A DNA stretch of 64,000 nucleotides from Xestospongia bergquistia. Taxonomy: Eukaryota; Porifera; Demospongiae; Haplosclerida; Petrosiidae. The notes under the pieces are model-generated. The model searched no databases and had not been told where the DNA came from. It worked only from the letters and a program-made list of their open reading frames with translations. Location of the stretch: assembly GCA_963965975.1 (NCBI GenBank), contig OZ014422.1:6799701-6863700 (forward strand). Direction: 5' to 3'. The stretch's first letter is position 1, and each line of letters starts with the position of its first letter. A program made the translations under genes and the position numbers. Shown piece after piece: positions 24,901 to 36,900 of the stretch.

Positions 24901-27900
24901 ACACAAAGATGGACTCCTAACTCATACATAACAATATATACCTTTAGCCGTGTTATCTTTGGTTGAAACAAGTACAATGACTTCCTGTTCAAGTTTTCCA
25001 GTCACTCGTACAGTAACTGATACTGATGGTAGTGACTCTAGAACTGGTGCTTGTGGACCAAATATTCCAATCTCAACAGCTAAGTAGTAACTATAATAAT
25101 TATATTATAATAGTAATTAATACCATCATTATCTAGGAGTATAATCACTAGATCACTGTCTACATTAACAGCAGCAACAGGAGAGGTCATTTTGACAGAA
25201 AACATTTCTTGTCCTTCAACTGCATCATCTCCCATTAACGTAATGTTAACACATTGTTCACTCACACCAGGAGTAAAAGTTAATGTTTTATTAATTAAAG
25301 GATTATAATCATTATATTCTGTCAATAAAGGAGTACTAATAACAGGAGTAACATAGGAATTACTTACTTGTAGCAGTTCCTTCTATTGTATTTAAAATAA
25401 TATCAACAGAGCGTTGTAATCTTTGACTTTGTTGTGGTCTTACGCATACAGGAACAACAGCAGCTTCCTCAGATATTGGAGATAGTCTTACAAACAAAAA
25501 AGACATTCCTGATGGTAGTAAATGTTAATGTACTTACTAAAAATAACAAATTATCTTACTGTCATCATCTGTAATTATAACCACTACTTGATCACCATCA
25601 ATATCTACAGCAGAATCATTAGTTGAGAGATGGAGGGTAACACTTTCATCTCTCTCAACATTGTCATCATTATTTGGAGTAAATCGAACACAATGATCAC
25701 TGGTAAAAGTAGCATTAAATGTAAATAAACCACTGGGATCAACATAGTCAGTACCTTTAGAGAATTGTTATATAGTAATATAATGTAATAATGCATTTAC
25801 CTAGAATAGCATCAGTAGATGTAGAAGATATAGCTACAGTTATAGCTCTCTCTAATAAGCCTTCTTTTAATCCGAAGCATACATCCACTGGAGGTGAACC
25901 CTCATTCACAATTGTAGAGTTTATAATGAATCCTACAGTTGCTCCTAAATTTTTAACAAACATAATGCATAGTAGAGAAACAGCTATGGTAGTTAAGGCA
26001 ATGTATAATAATATAGTGTGTTCACAGTTACTAAGACATAGTTTTATTAATACGCAAAATCTAATTGTTCATGTGTTTGTGACACTTCTTGAAACTACCC
26101 TTATTCAGATTTTCTGAGCATGCTCAGTTTAAGAAAACAAATATTAATAATAGATGGCAGAAAAAACAAATTTAAAGCACTGAGCATGCTCAGAACATTT
26201 GAGCATGCTCAGTTTAAGATAATGAATTAATAATACATTGGTGGGAAACCTACTTTCAAGCACTGAGCATGCTCAGATTATGCTAATAAAATTTTGTAAG
26301 AAAATGGTTGCTCTTACTATCATTATCTATGATTGTGATTTGAACATTTTGAGGTGTAAGCATAACACCAGGATTAGCTTGAGGTAGCTGTAGTTCAACA
26401 ATAAATGATTCACTATTTTCAACTAAGCTATCTTCCCTGAGACGAACATTAAGAGATTGTGATACCGTTAGTCCACTTAGAGTCACATTTTCCATCACTT
26501 TAAAATAGTCTTCACCCTCTAAACACAAAGATTGACTCTTAAATCATACAATTAACAATATGTACCTTTAGCTGTGTTATCTTTAGTTGAAACAAGTACA
26601 ATGACTTCCTGTTCAAGTTTTCCAGTCACTCGTACAGTAACTGATACTGATGGTAGTGACTCTAGAACTGGTGCTTGTGGACCAAATATTCCAATCTCAA
26701 CAGCTAAGTAGTAACTATAATAATTATATTATAATAGTAATTAATACCATCATTATCTAGGAGTATAATCACTAGATCACTGTCTACATTAACAGCAGCA
26801 ACAGGAGAGGTCATTTTGACAGAAAACATTTCTTGTCCTTCAACTGCATCATCTCCCATTAACGTAATGTTAACACATTGTTCACTCACACCAGGAGTAA
26901 AAGTTAATGTTTTATTAATTAAAGGATTATAATCATTATATTCTGTCAATAAAGGAGTACTAATAACAGGAGTAACATAGCAATTACTTACTTGTAGCAG
27001 TTCCTTCTATTGTATTTAAAATAATATCAACAGAGCGTTGTAATCTTTGACTTTGTTGTGGTCTTACGCATACAGGAACAACAGCAGCTTCCTCAGATAT
27101 TGGAGATAGTCTTACAAACAGGAATCCAATATCTGTGATATAAATTAAATAACTACAACCTTTTTACAAAGTACTCACTGTCATCATCAATGATAGTGAC
27201 AATGGTTGTACTATTTATGATCTCAAAGTCACTATCAGAATTGACTAAACTGAGCTCAATATTAAATTGTTCATTAATCTCCACATACATATCATTTACA
27301 AGAGAGACTGAAATGACTCTCTCTCGTACAGAATTATTGAATGTCAACTGCATGTCTATAATTGGTATCAAATCTGAAGTATTACCTACACGAGATATCA
27401 TTTGTTAATATTTTATACTATTTTTTGTTTTTACCTAATATTTGTCCATTGTTCCCATGACCTGTTGTTTGAATACTGACACGAACACTTTTCTCCAGTT
27501 TTCCTCCAATTACTTGAATTCTGACAGTTACATTGATGTTGTTCTCTGCTTGTGAAATTGTAAGAGGATAGAGCCCTATTTCAGCCTCTGTTATAATGTG
27601 ATGAATACATTAAAGTATCATTAAAAGAACTAACTGTCTGCATCAGTAATTGTTAGTAAAACAGATTTTGGCTGAAGAGAGATTCGAGGTCTTATTTCAG
27701 CTGAAATTGTTGTTGGTAATTCAAGGAATATTGTGAATGTTTCATCATTTTCAACATTGGTCTCATCCTTTATAACAATGTGAAAACTATGAGTTGACTG
27801 AGAAGAAGATAATATGACTGATTGATTAGTTACACCTTCATAGTCTACTCCTTCTGAAAAGATAGTAGACATAAGGATATTTTATGTTAAGAATACCCAT

Positions 27901-30900
27901 TGCACTCCCTGGCTGTGTGGAGTAGAGAACAGAGAAAGAGGCTTGAAGCTGACCAGTAAGGACTGAGATATTAAAGTCAGCTCTCTGATTCTCCTCTGAA
28001 AATACATTTTTGTCTACAACAATTCCTACAGTGACAGCTGGAATATAAAAGAATATGGTAAGTTGTAGCAATAATATAATGACTTCACTTACCATCATCA
28101 TCTATTATTGTTATTACTGTTTCTCTTTCTTGTAGTTGTATTCTTTCCAGATCTACCGACAAATGCACTCGGAATTGTTCATATGTTTCTAGAATATTAT
28201 CATTTTTAATAGATATTGTTATTTGGCCTCTAGTTGTGTGATTATCCAAGACAAGGGACCTGCTAATTGCAATATAATCTTTACTACCTGTGATATAGTG
28301 ATATATAAGTTATATTGTTTATAAGGAAGAACTAACTTTCAGCTGTAATATCTTCAGTCATATAGTTAATTGTTACATCTCGTGCTAATGTTCCACTTGA
28401 TAAATCTAAGGAAACAGTTAGAGTTATATTCTCCTGTGATTCAGGTATTGCTACACTGGTATTAGTGAGACCAATCTTAATACCTGTTAGAGGTAATGGA
28501 GCTCATGTCATATCGTTAAACAAAACTATAAAATTTACTTGTTTGATCTAAGATTGTCACTAGTAACTCATCAGGTACAATAGACAGTCTTCCTTCAAAT
28601 ATATCATTTAACAATGTCAGTTTTCCCAGAAATGTCTCTTCATATTCATAAATACTGTCAGTTAATGCTTCAATAGACACAGAGTGATTAGTTTTGTCAC
28701 TATTAAACAATAACAACTCTGTAGTATCTCTGTAATCCACAGCACCTGAAGGTTATTTTAAACAAACTCATTAAAATACTAAACAATACACTGACTTGTA
28801 GCATTGCCAGTATCCAATGTATTAAATTGAACTGATATAGTTACACTTAGTGAACCATTGAGCACAACAACATCAACAGGGACAACAGAACCCTCTTCTA
28901 TTGAAGTAGATACAGTTCTGAATCCAATTTGAGCTCCTATAATAAACAAATGATTCAGAGCTCATAAAGTAAATATATTATACATTAATTTGTCTTAATA
29001 AACACTTACGATCATTATCAGTGATGTTTACAAATGCCATCGAAGGCATTATGATAACTAATCCAGCAGATGACACAACTTGTAATTTGACTAGAAAGTA
29101 TTCTTCAGGTTCAAGTAAATTATCATCATTTATATTAATTATGACATTCCTTGATGTCTGAGAACTGCTGAAGTCTAAATACAATGGACTTCCAGTAATT
29201 GTATAATCATCACCTGAATACAAGAAATATTAAAGTATATTATATGCAGGAGCTTAACATGAACCTTCAAGTGCAGTTTTGGAGATTATAGAGAAGTTCA
29301 ATAGTGTAGTGTCTTGTAGCTGTCCATCAATCACAGCTGCAGTTACAGTTACTGAACTTACATCTTCGCTGATACTGTAAATATCTTGTAGTAAACCAAT
29401 AATGACTCCTAATAAAAAGATAATAAGTTGAACGGTACAATAAACAACTTGCAACTTACTGTCATTATCAACAATGAATACAGAAGGATTTTCATTCATT
29501 AAATTGATATTCACACTACCACTGTCAATTATGGAAAGAGTCATATTAAAATTTTCCATAGGTTCAGTGATATTGTCATCAACAATGTTAACAGAAACAT
29601 TGTACATAAAGTTAGTGTTAGTGAGAACAAAGTCTTGTGGTGTCGTTACTAAATAGTCTCTCCCACCTATAAAGATACATATGTTATTAACATCCAATAG
29701 AATAATAAGAGAGGTCCCTCATTAAGTTATTATTACCTAATGCAGTGTTATCCAAAAATTCCACTCTTACTGTAACAGAGTGTCCAAGCATTCCCTCAAG
29801 TACACCTAACCCAATATGAACAGTGTTGCTATCTTCATTGTATACAAACTGAGTGTCAATGAAACCAATAGTCACCACTGAATGTGAAGGAAGAGTTTGT
29901 ATAAAAGCTTAGAAAATTAGTAACTAACTATCATCATCTTTTATTGTGACTGCTATTTGTTGGGGATTGTAAATTGTTCTGTCAATGTAAGATGAAGTCT
30001 GTGAATTAGATGGAACTTGGATTTGTAGTTGAAAAGTCTCATCACTTTCTGCTAAAGAGTCGTTTAGGATAAGAAAAGTTTCACATTCAACAGTGTGATT
30101 TGTGGATAAAGTTAATGTTCTCTGAGTTGTCACTACTTGATCAATATGCACAAAATCACCAGTTGGAGCTGTATTAACATGTAAACATATAATAATATTA
30201 TATAAAAGTTCTTACCATGAATAGCATTAACAGTTTGGATAGTCAATATTACTAGAATTATCAAATCTGATGAGATACTATCTGGTTGTCTTATATTAAC
30301 ACATATATCAACTGTAGAGCCTTCCCTAATAGTAGCAGGTCCAAGTAATGCTAACTCAAGCACTAATGGAGTTAGTGTGTACTGATGATACTTGTTAATC
30401 ACAATGACTTACCTTCATTATCAATAATCAGAATTTGTGTAGAATCAAATGGAAAGAATTTAGCATCATTACTAGTTAATGCAAGTGTAAATGTTTCGTT
30501 TCGCTCAAGTATAAAGTCTGGAAAGATGGAAGCATTAATCAAAGCTTTCTGATCAAATAATATTAATCCAGGTGGTGGAGAAAACACGACATCATTGCCT
30601 AAAAAGATCACACATATTGTTAATTCATGTCTGTAAATCTAAAATACCGCTGTTTGGATTAACTTGAAAAATGACATCAATATTCATTTTTTCAGTGACA
30701 TTACCAGATGCTGTTAAAATAGGAATAGACAGAGTAGTTGCAGTCTCATTCACTATATAGATATTGTCTTGAAAACCAACGAAAAAGTCTGACAATTATT
30801 ATAATAATAATATATGATGCCAAATATTGACACAGTTACCGTCATCATCATTGATCTGAACAATAGCCACAGTGGTGTTGAAATCTATGAATGGATTATT

Positions 30901-32074
30901 GAAATTACCACTATCATCTTCTTCAAGAATAACAACAAATCCTTCCTTGTGTTCATTAATCATATCTTGAAAAAGGAACAGTGGTATTGTGAATTGTGTA
31001 TTGTCTCCAGGAATTTCAAAATATATGATTGTAGCATTGAAATCTTTATCTAGAATAAAAAGAATGAAGACTTTCTTTGATATATAATGACATACCTTCT
31101 GCTGGATCAGTGGGGTAAGGTACAGTAGTAATATCATTTAATACAGGAAGATTTGTTTCACTGGCTCTTCTCATGTTATAAACATCATAAATAAGAGATG
31201 TTAGTTTCAAATACACACGGACATTACTCATCTCCTTATTAATTATCACACTAGCACTCTGACCTTCAACATTTTCAAAGAATGAGCTATTGAGTCCAAC
31301 TTTTAACTCTGTCAATGGAATTGATACTATGAGTTGTTAGTGTAGAAACTTACTATCATTATCTTGTATTTTGATGATAAGATCATGAATACCATGTAAT
31401 CCTATAACATTTACTGGATTTGATATGAGACGAATATGTATCTCCTCTAATCCTTCACCACCAATGTTATCCTTTTTAATTCTTATTCTTAGAGTTTGAT
31501 TTGTTGGTAATGTACCAGTCGTGTAAGTAAATGTCTGTTCAGTATGTTCAAAATCAACTCCTATAATATTTGGAATAGTCATAAGTATATTTGCAGATAT
31601 ATAATTTACCTGAAGAAGCATTTGATGAGGCGAGAACAGTAGATTTGAGTGTAAAGGTACCTATACCAACTACTGGTGAAAATGAAGATACTGTAATAGG
31701 TATTTTATATTCAGTATCTGATTCATTTAATGATATAGTGCCTGATTCAAATCCAATAACTACAAAAGAAATGGAATTAACAATATGTAATCCTCTCCAC
31801 ATAAATTACTGTGGCAATGCTGGCATGGTTCTGCTACTCCTCCATCACGAAATGTCACAAAACATCCTAGACCTGTACAACGTACTAAAACTTGATTACA
31901 ACATTGTTCTTCATTGGTAAAACCAGGAGTAGAAGATGAACATACATTACCAACATAACATATAAGTTGGGAATGAGCTCCTGATGAAAATGGAAAAATA
32001 AAATAAAAACATTTACAAGTTAAAACTTTACCTAACAGTGAAAGAAGAACCAGCAAACATATGACGAGGGCCAT
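20993..32074 (-). CDS. AF-like gene 3: about 20 Calx-beta modules, VWD-like region, Wreath-type C-terminus
   Basis: The ATG at 32072-32074 opens MALVICLLVLLSLL, a signal peptide whose exon (32032-32074) splices in phase 1 to a Cys-rich exon (31810-31980). About 20 Calx-beta exon pairs follow to about 22480. One exon (21979 to about 22720) then joins the C-half of the last Calx-beta to a VWD-like stretch containing LCGTLNGTLIFSD. The Wreath-type region is on exons 21363-21929 and 20993-21312, ending FNSTYC-stop. The frame stays open only if about 40 short introns are removed, and nearly all junctions I tested are phase 1. The predicted role is a secreted calcium-binding adhesion core of aggregation factor type. 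Three near-identical 1.3-kb units sit in the middle, so assembly collapse or allelic length variation is possible here. Confidence 0.85.
21979..22490 (-). other. VWD-like region of AF-like gene 3 (divergent)
   Basis: It starts near FQCIVNSSRF, has a Cys-poor beta-rich middle, then GLCGTLNGTLIFSDCQRQ and EECG. The C-G-L-C-G-x-x-x-G hallmark of VWD is kept as G-L-C-G-T-L-N-G. No intron separates it from the preceding Calx-beta half, unlike genes 4 and 5. Confidence 0.6.
22963..27118 (-). repeat. Three tandem copies of a 1.3-kb unit, each with three Calx-beta modules
   Basis: Copies begin with tactgtcatcatctgtaatt at 22963, 24261 and 25557. Copies 1 and 2 are 1298 and 1296 bp and nearly identical through exons and introns. 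Copy 3 (25557 to about 27118) is about 265 bp longer because the intron after 25945 has been replaced by unrelated sequence that includes the TGAGCATGCTCA palindromes. Confidence 0.92.
26115..26275. repeat. Four TGAGCATGCTCA palindromes in an intron of AF-like gene 3
   Basis: The perfect 12-bp palindrome occurs at 26115-26126, 26181-26192, 26200-26211 and 26264-26275. The first and third are followed by gtttaag, and the second and fourth are preceded by aagcac. The cluster therefore reads as two tandem units of about 77 bp, each flanked by the palindrome. The same 12-mer is clustered in an intron of AF-like gene 4. Confidence 0.85.
31810..31980 (-). other. Cys-rich N-terminal module of AF-like gene 3
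   Basis: Eight cysteines: C-x5-C-x12-CC-x6-C-x4-C-x12-C-x2-C. The outer pattern matches the modules of genes 1 and 2, with one extra Cys pair between CC and the final C-x2-C. Confidence 0.7.
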
Positions 32075-32361
32075 TTGTACGTAATGCACCCCCGAGAGTA
32101 CAGCTATCTACGCAGCAACAGAAAGTTACGTGTTAATTAAAAGCGGCTAATTATGCGGCGGCCGACTACCACAACACAAAGAGAATTAGAGACTTCTACA
32201 AACCTTACCATCTGTCGTTTTATAGTACCACTATTAAACTCAGGAAAATCAGTACTTTGAAGTATACTAAAAAATCAATAACGCATTGTAATAATAATAC
32301 TGAATTGATGATAAAAATATAAATTATTGTAATTTTTTAAATAAAAAGAACGAGTGGTTTA
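32075..32361. other. Intergenic region between ATG13 and AF-like gene 3
   Basis: This 287-bp gap holds the 3' UTR of ATG13 on the right and the promoter of AF-like gene 3 on the left. A GC-rich patch (gcggcggccg at about 32155-32164) stands out in otherwise AT-rich DNA, 80-90 bp above the gene 3 ATG. I see no clear TATA box. Confidence 0.4.
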
Positions 32362-33922
32362 TCAAGACGTTTGAGGTTTCAAAGTGATGTGCTTGTCCAG
32401 ATAATTCTATTAATTAGAGCATAAATATATTATGATAGTAATAGTATTTTACATACACAGGCTAATGTAACATCTGTTCCCTCAGTAAACATATCAAGTA
32501 GAGGAGGATCTGAACTTAATTGTAATAGCTGAGTAAGGTCATTTGTCTGGGTTGTACCAAAGGCTGGCTTCTAAATTTAAAGAAGACATTTTCATATTGT
32601 TTATTCTTATGTTGCATTCTTACAGTTTCATTTAAGTCTAATACTAAGTAACCATCATTATTGCTCCGTACTGTGACTGTCTGGATATCACCTGAAGATT
32701 TCCTCTCAACAGTTAAGCTATTATCCTCAACCTGAAAAACAACTATAATTAATAAAATTATTTTAATTCTCCCACAGGTGTTCCATTTTCTGTTGAAGGT
32801 GTCCTAAGGAGGGACGTTGGTATTGGTCTAGGTAAAACTGCTGCAAATGGATGAGAAGGTTGTTCTAGAGTTGGTAACTATAACAAAGTTCTATTATTGT
32901 ATACAAAAGGACAACTTTACTTGAGACTCCATTGAAGAACACAGAGGATGTCTCAAACCTGTTGACTTTGGTGACCCTAAACTGGAGAATTGTGACTCAA
33001 CACAGTTGTTGGTAATAATTTTCAATTATTATATACCTGGTATGCTCATGATCTATTAAACTAGTATCTGTTGTTACTCTGTATAAATAAAGTCAATTAT
33101 ATTGAACTGTATACCATTTTTTACTTCTCTGGACGAACAAACTGAGTTGTATATTCAACAGATAAGCTTACTAAACCATAAGGTGATGATATATCACCTA
33201 ATGTAGCACTCTGCACATCTAGTAAAGGAATATCTCTTAATATTTACTATGACAAATACTTACCTTCACTTATTAAATGTTCAGTAAATCCAGAAGATAT
33301 TCTATATCTAAGAAAGAAATCGTATATTATGTTTGTCTTCATACACCTCACCCAAATTTAATGTCTTCATTTTTACGTGATAGTTGATATGATGGTACAG
33401 CTCTTGTCATTGCTATTAGCGATTTTAATAGTAGGGACATTCGAGGATAGAGAGAATGTGATACTGAGACAGTCACATCACGCTTTGATGTATCCAAATG
33501 AATGTGCCATATTTCTAATGTAAAGTTATCTCCCTGAAATAGATTAATACTAGCATTTCAATTAGATATTTGTTGTTTACCTCTGGTGTTTCTATTGTTA
33601 TTTCAACATTAATTGGAAGATTATGTTGAGGTAATGGAGGGTCTATGTTTCGTTTTAATTCACTGACAATATCTCGTTTATCAGGTAATACAAGATTAAA
33701 CTAAACAAAGTAACAAAACATTGACTATCATAGATTATACATGAACATACCCATTCTGTTTCATTGGGATTACATCGAGTACGCAGTTTAATTCCCTCAC
33801 GTGATTGAATAATGACTTGGACCGCCTAATAACACAATTAATATATGTAAGAATAGGATAACTACCTTTTGAGTGAAGAATTTTAGATACTTATCAAATT
33901 CTCTCTTTTCCTGTGACGCCAT
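32362..33922 (-). CDS. ATG13: Autophagy-related protein 13 (ATG13)
   Basis: Twelve short exons splice to a protein of about 348 residues beginning MASQEKREFDKYLKFFTQK. The opening AVQVIIQSREGIKLRTRC, NETEWFNLVLPDK, NFTLEIWHIHLD, YPRMSLLLKSLIAMTRAVP and SYQLSRK follow the HORMA domain of animal ATG13 closely. ATG13 is the adaptor of the ULK1-FIP200-ATG101 kinase complex that starts autophagy in the cytoplasm. After a Pro/Ser/Thr-rich linker the C-terminal part reads NNDGYLVLDLNETKPAFG, matching the position of the vertebrate ATG8-binding (LIR) segment before K-P-A-F. The first exons are 33866-33922 and 33751-33825, and the stop is TGA at 32362-32364. The donor after TLAC was chosen because the alternative creates a stop. 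It is shorter than human ATG13 (about 480-520 residues), mainly in the linker. Confidence 0.88.
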
Positions 33923-33977
33923 TTTTGTTTACTACAAAGATCACGCCCCCTGATGAAATTCATAACTATTGAGAACA
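33923..33977. promoter_or_regulatory. 55-bp bidirectional promoter between ATG13 and AF-like gene 4
   Basis: The two start codons face away from each other with only 55 bp between them. The gap contains cacgcccc (33952-33959) and otherwise AT-rich sequence. Either both transcripts start inside this gap with very short leaders, or start sites overlap the neighbouring first exon. Confidence 0.5.
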
Positions 33978-36900
33978 ATGGCTGCTGCACTGCATCACGT
34001 TTTCTTGCTTTTCGTTGTAATTGCAACTACAACAGCCTCCAACTTACTAAAATATCGAGGTAAGATTACTGTTATTATTTAATGCAATAAAATTTTTGAA
34101 TTGATGTAGGTCTTCCTCTTTCTTTGAATCATACTCACTATGGTAGCAAATTTTGTATTGCTTTTCCATACAATGAACAGTCATTACTGTCTCTGATAAT
34201 ATCAACAACAGAAAGTATTCCTGTAGCATTTAATGTATCCTTCAATTCATTGGAAACCATTAGCGATCAAGTAATTGATGGGCAACCAACAGCAATAACG
34301 CTGAACTCTGCATTGTCAATATCAGTGACAGACACAACATTAAAAGGAATCAGTATTCATACTATTAATGAGTCTCAGTCAATTAGTGTAATTGGTATCA
34401 GTACTGGTAATAGTGGACAAGATGTATTTTTAGCACTACCTATTACTACCTTTCCTGGTATATCACGATACCAATATGCTCAATTCTCAAGTTCTACAGA
34501 GGATACATCAAGTTTAGATTTTTCAATGTTTGTAATGGTTACTTGTGAAAGGAATGGAATAGTACCATTTGTTCAAGCTCCACCTTCATTATCAAAGTTA
34601 GCATCAGTACGTGATATTTATCGACTATTTCTTGATTCAAGAGAAACAGTTGAAGACCGTCCAACACCATTACGTAGAATGAAGCAATTTGAGACATTTC
34701 ATTTTGAAAATTCCACCTTTGATATGACAGGATTATTTGCGTGGTCAAATCTTCCTTTTGGATTCATGGCTTCACACAGCTGTGTAGTTACCAACAATAA
34801 TAAAAGTTGTAATCATTTATTGGAGCAAATACCTCCATCTTATACATGGGGTTACTTGTTTCATACACTTCCTTTTAAAGGAAGAAATTCTGACTATATA
34901 ATTAAAATCCTTCCTCGATACGACAACACTACCCTTAACTGGACATGTGGCAATAATTCCACTATCACATTGTCGGATTTGTTAACAGTTGAGGGTATTA
35001 GTATTGATATTCTAGCTCAAAGTGCATGTTCATTTGAAGCTGATCATCCAGTAGCTGTTGTGCAATATGCAAAAGGACCTTTAAATGATACTGTCGATTC
35101 TGCAATGGTTTGGGTTGCACCAGTTAGTCAACATTTGAGCAGACATGCATTCTCTACTGAGTTGTTTAGCATTAGCTTTACACACTATATATCAGTGACT
35201 GTATTAGCAAGGTACTTTGATCCTAGTGCCATATTACTAGATGGTACACCATTAGAGACTAATACTACTGAATGGAGTACTATTGACTGTAGTCAAAATA
35301 ATCCTTGTGGTTATGGTATTAGTAAGAGAGTTAGCATTGGTACTCATATAGTTCAGCATACAAACCCTAATGCTTCCATTAATGTCATTGTATATGGTTG
35401 GCAAATTGAAAAAGGCTATGCCTACCCAGCTGGATTTGGTATGAATCCTATAGGAGGTAAGTATTACATATAGTACAGTAATTGGTGTTTACTCACCCAA
35501 GTTATCAAACTGACCATCTGTGCTTTACATTGTAGCCTTCTCTTTGTTATCTCTTTTGTCTGTTAGTATAATAAACCAAGAACCCATAGCAATAGGAAGA
35601 ACTCCCATTTGGAAGTTGGTATTGCATTAGACAAACCACAGTTGTCAACTAATGACCATATTTGGAAGTTTTTATCTTTGACATTTATGAATAATTTGCT
35701 TATGGGCTCCTGTATATATCTATTCACTTCATTGTATACCTCTTTTTCTAGTGCCTGCTATATCATTCGGACAGAGTCTATTTAATGGCTCTGAATCAAA
35801 TGTTAATGTAACCATCACTTGTTTGAGAAGTGGGGATATTTTTAGGGAGGTTGAAATAAAAGTAGAGATACGTGCACTTGGAACAGATTCTGGTAAGTTT
35901 TTAACATTTCATCTCATATTTTGAATAGTGTTTTACAATAGCATCTAATGATTTTCTGGCAACAGAAGAGATTGTGTACTTTGATTATGGACAAACTACT
36001 TCCAATGTTACTTTTATTGTACAAGATGATCTACGAGTTGAACCACTGGAGACTTTTCAGCTTGTTCTTAAACCCAACAATGATAAAGATGTTGTTTTCC
36101 TTGTGATGCAGGCTGAGCTGTTTATTGAAGATAATGATGGTATTTCTGAGATTTGCTTCCTTGCAGTTATCTTTTTTTAGAGTTGGTGATTGAGTTTGAT
36201 AAACCATCTTACACTGTATTGGAAGAGTCAGATGAGGTTACCCTTCTACTACGTTCTAATATACCCCTTCAGGACAGTGGAGTTAGCATCTTTATTTCAA
36301 CTGAAGATGGCACAGCATTGGGTATTCATGACAAAATTTAAGTAACATCTTTTGATTTTCTTATTAGAAACAATGGATTATGATCGACGTAATCGTGATC
36401 TTGAAAGTCTTCTCCCTGGTACTTCCTCATGGCAAATTAAAATTAAAATACAGAATGACAACAATGTTGAAACAACTGAATATTTCTTTGTCAGGTTTGA
36501 AGTTAGTAGTGCTACTGTTCCTGTTAAAAGAAGAAATGAGCGAGTTCAAGTCAACATCACAGACCAAGACTGTCAGTTATATGATTGATAATAGACACTT
36601 AATTATTACTCTCTTATTGTAGCAATTACTGTACAATTTTCTTCAATCTCTCTCAATTTTCCTGAAAGAAATGAAGGAATTGTTACAATTACTAAAACTG
36701 GTGAAAACATAATACCATTAGACGTGCTAGTGACAAGCTCAGATATAACAGCATTAGGTTAAATTGGAGACATTTATAGAACATTGTTGTAATTATCATT
36801 ATTTTATTTTAGCATATGTTGACTATGTTCCAATAAAAGAAGTGAGAATAACATTTGCATTTGGACAAAGTGTCAAGAGTCTAAATGTAACTATATTACA

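Larger units (their letters stand above)
22720..31760 (-). other. Calx-beta array of AF-like gene 3
   Basis: Alternating N-half and C-half exons run from 31760 down to about 22720; the last C-half continues into the VWD exon. C-halves end in readings such as QINDDDG (30840), FVDND (29460), NITDND (29020), TIIDDDS (27180) and TITDNDS (23395). Acidic E-x-x-E/D pairs (V-E-N-S-E, V-E-G-Q-E, V-E-I-N-E) occur in each C-half as expected for Calx-beta. Many N-x-S/T sequons suggest heavy N-glycosylation. Confidence 0.8.

Noticed and set aside
1-32074. Calx-beta genes considered as Na/Ca exchangers.
   Set aside because: No transmembrane exchanger repeats are seen, each gene has a signal peptide, and dozens of modules are present instead of two.
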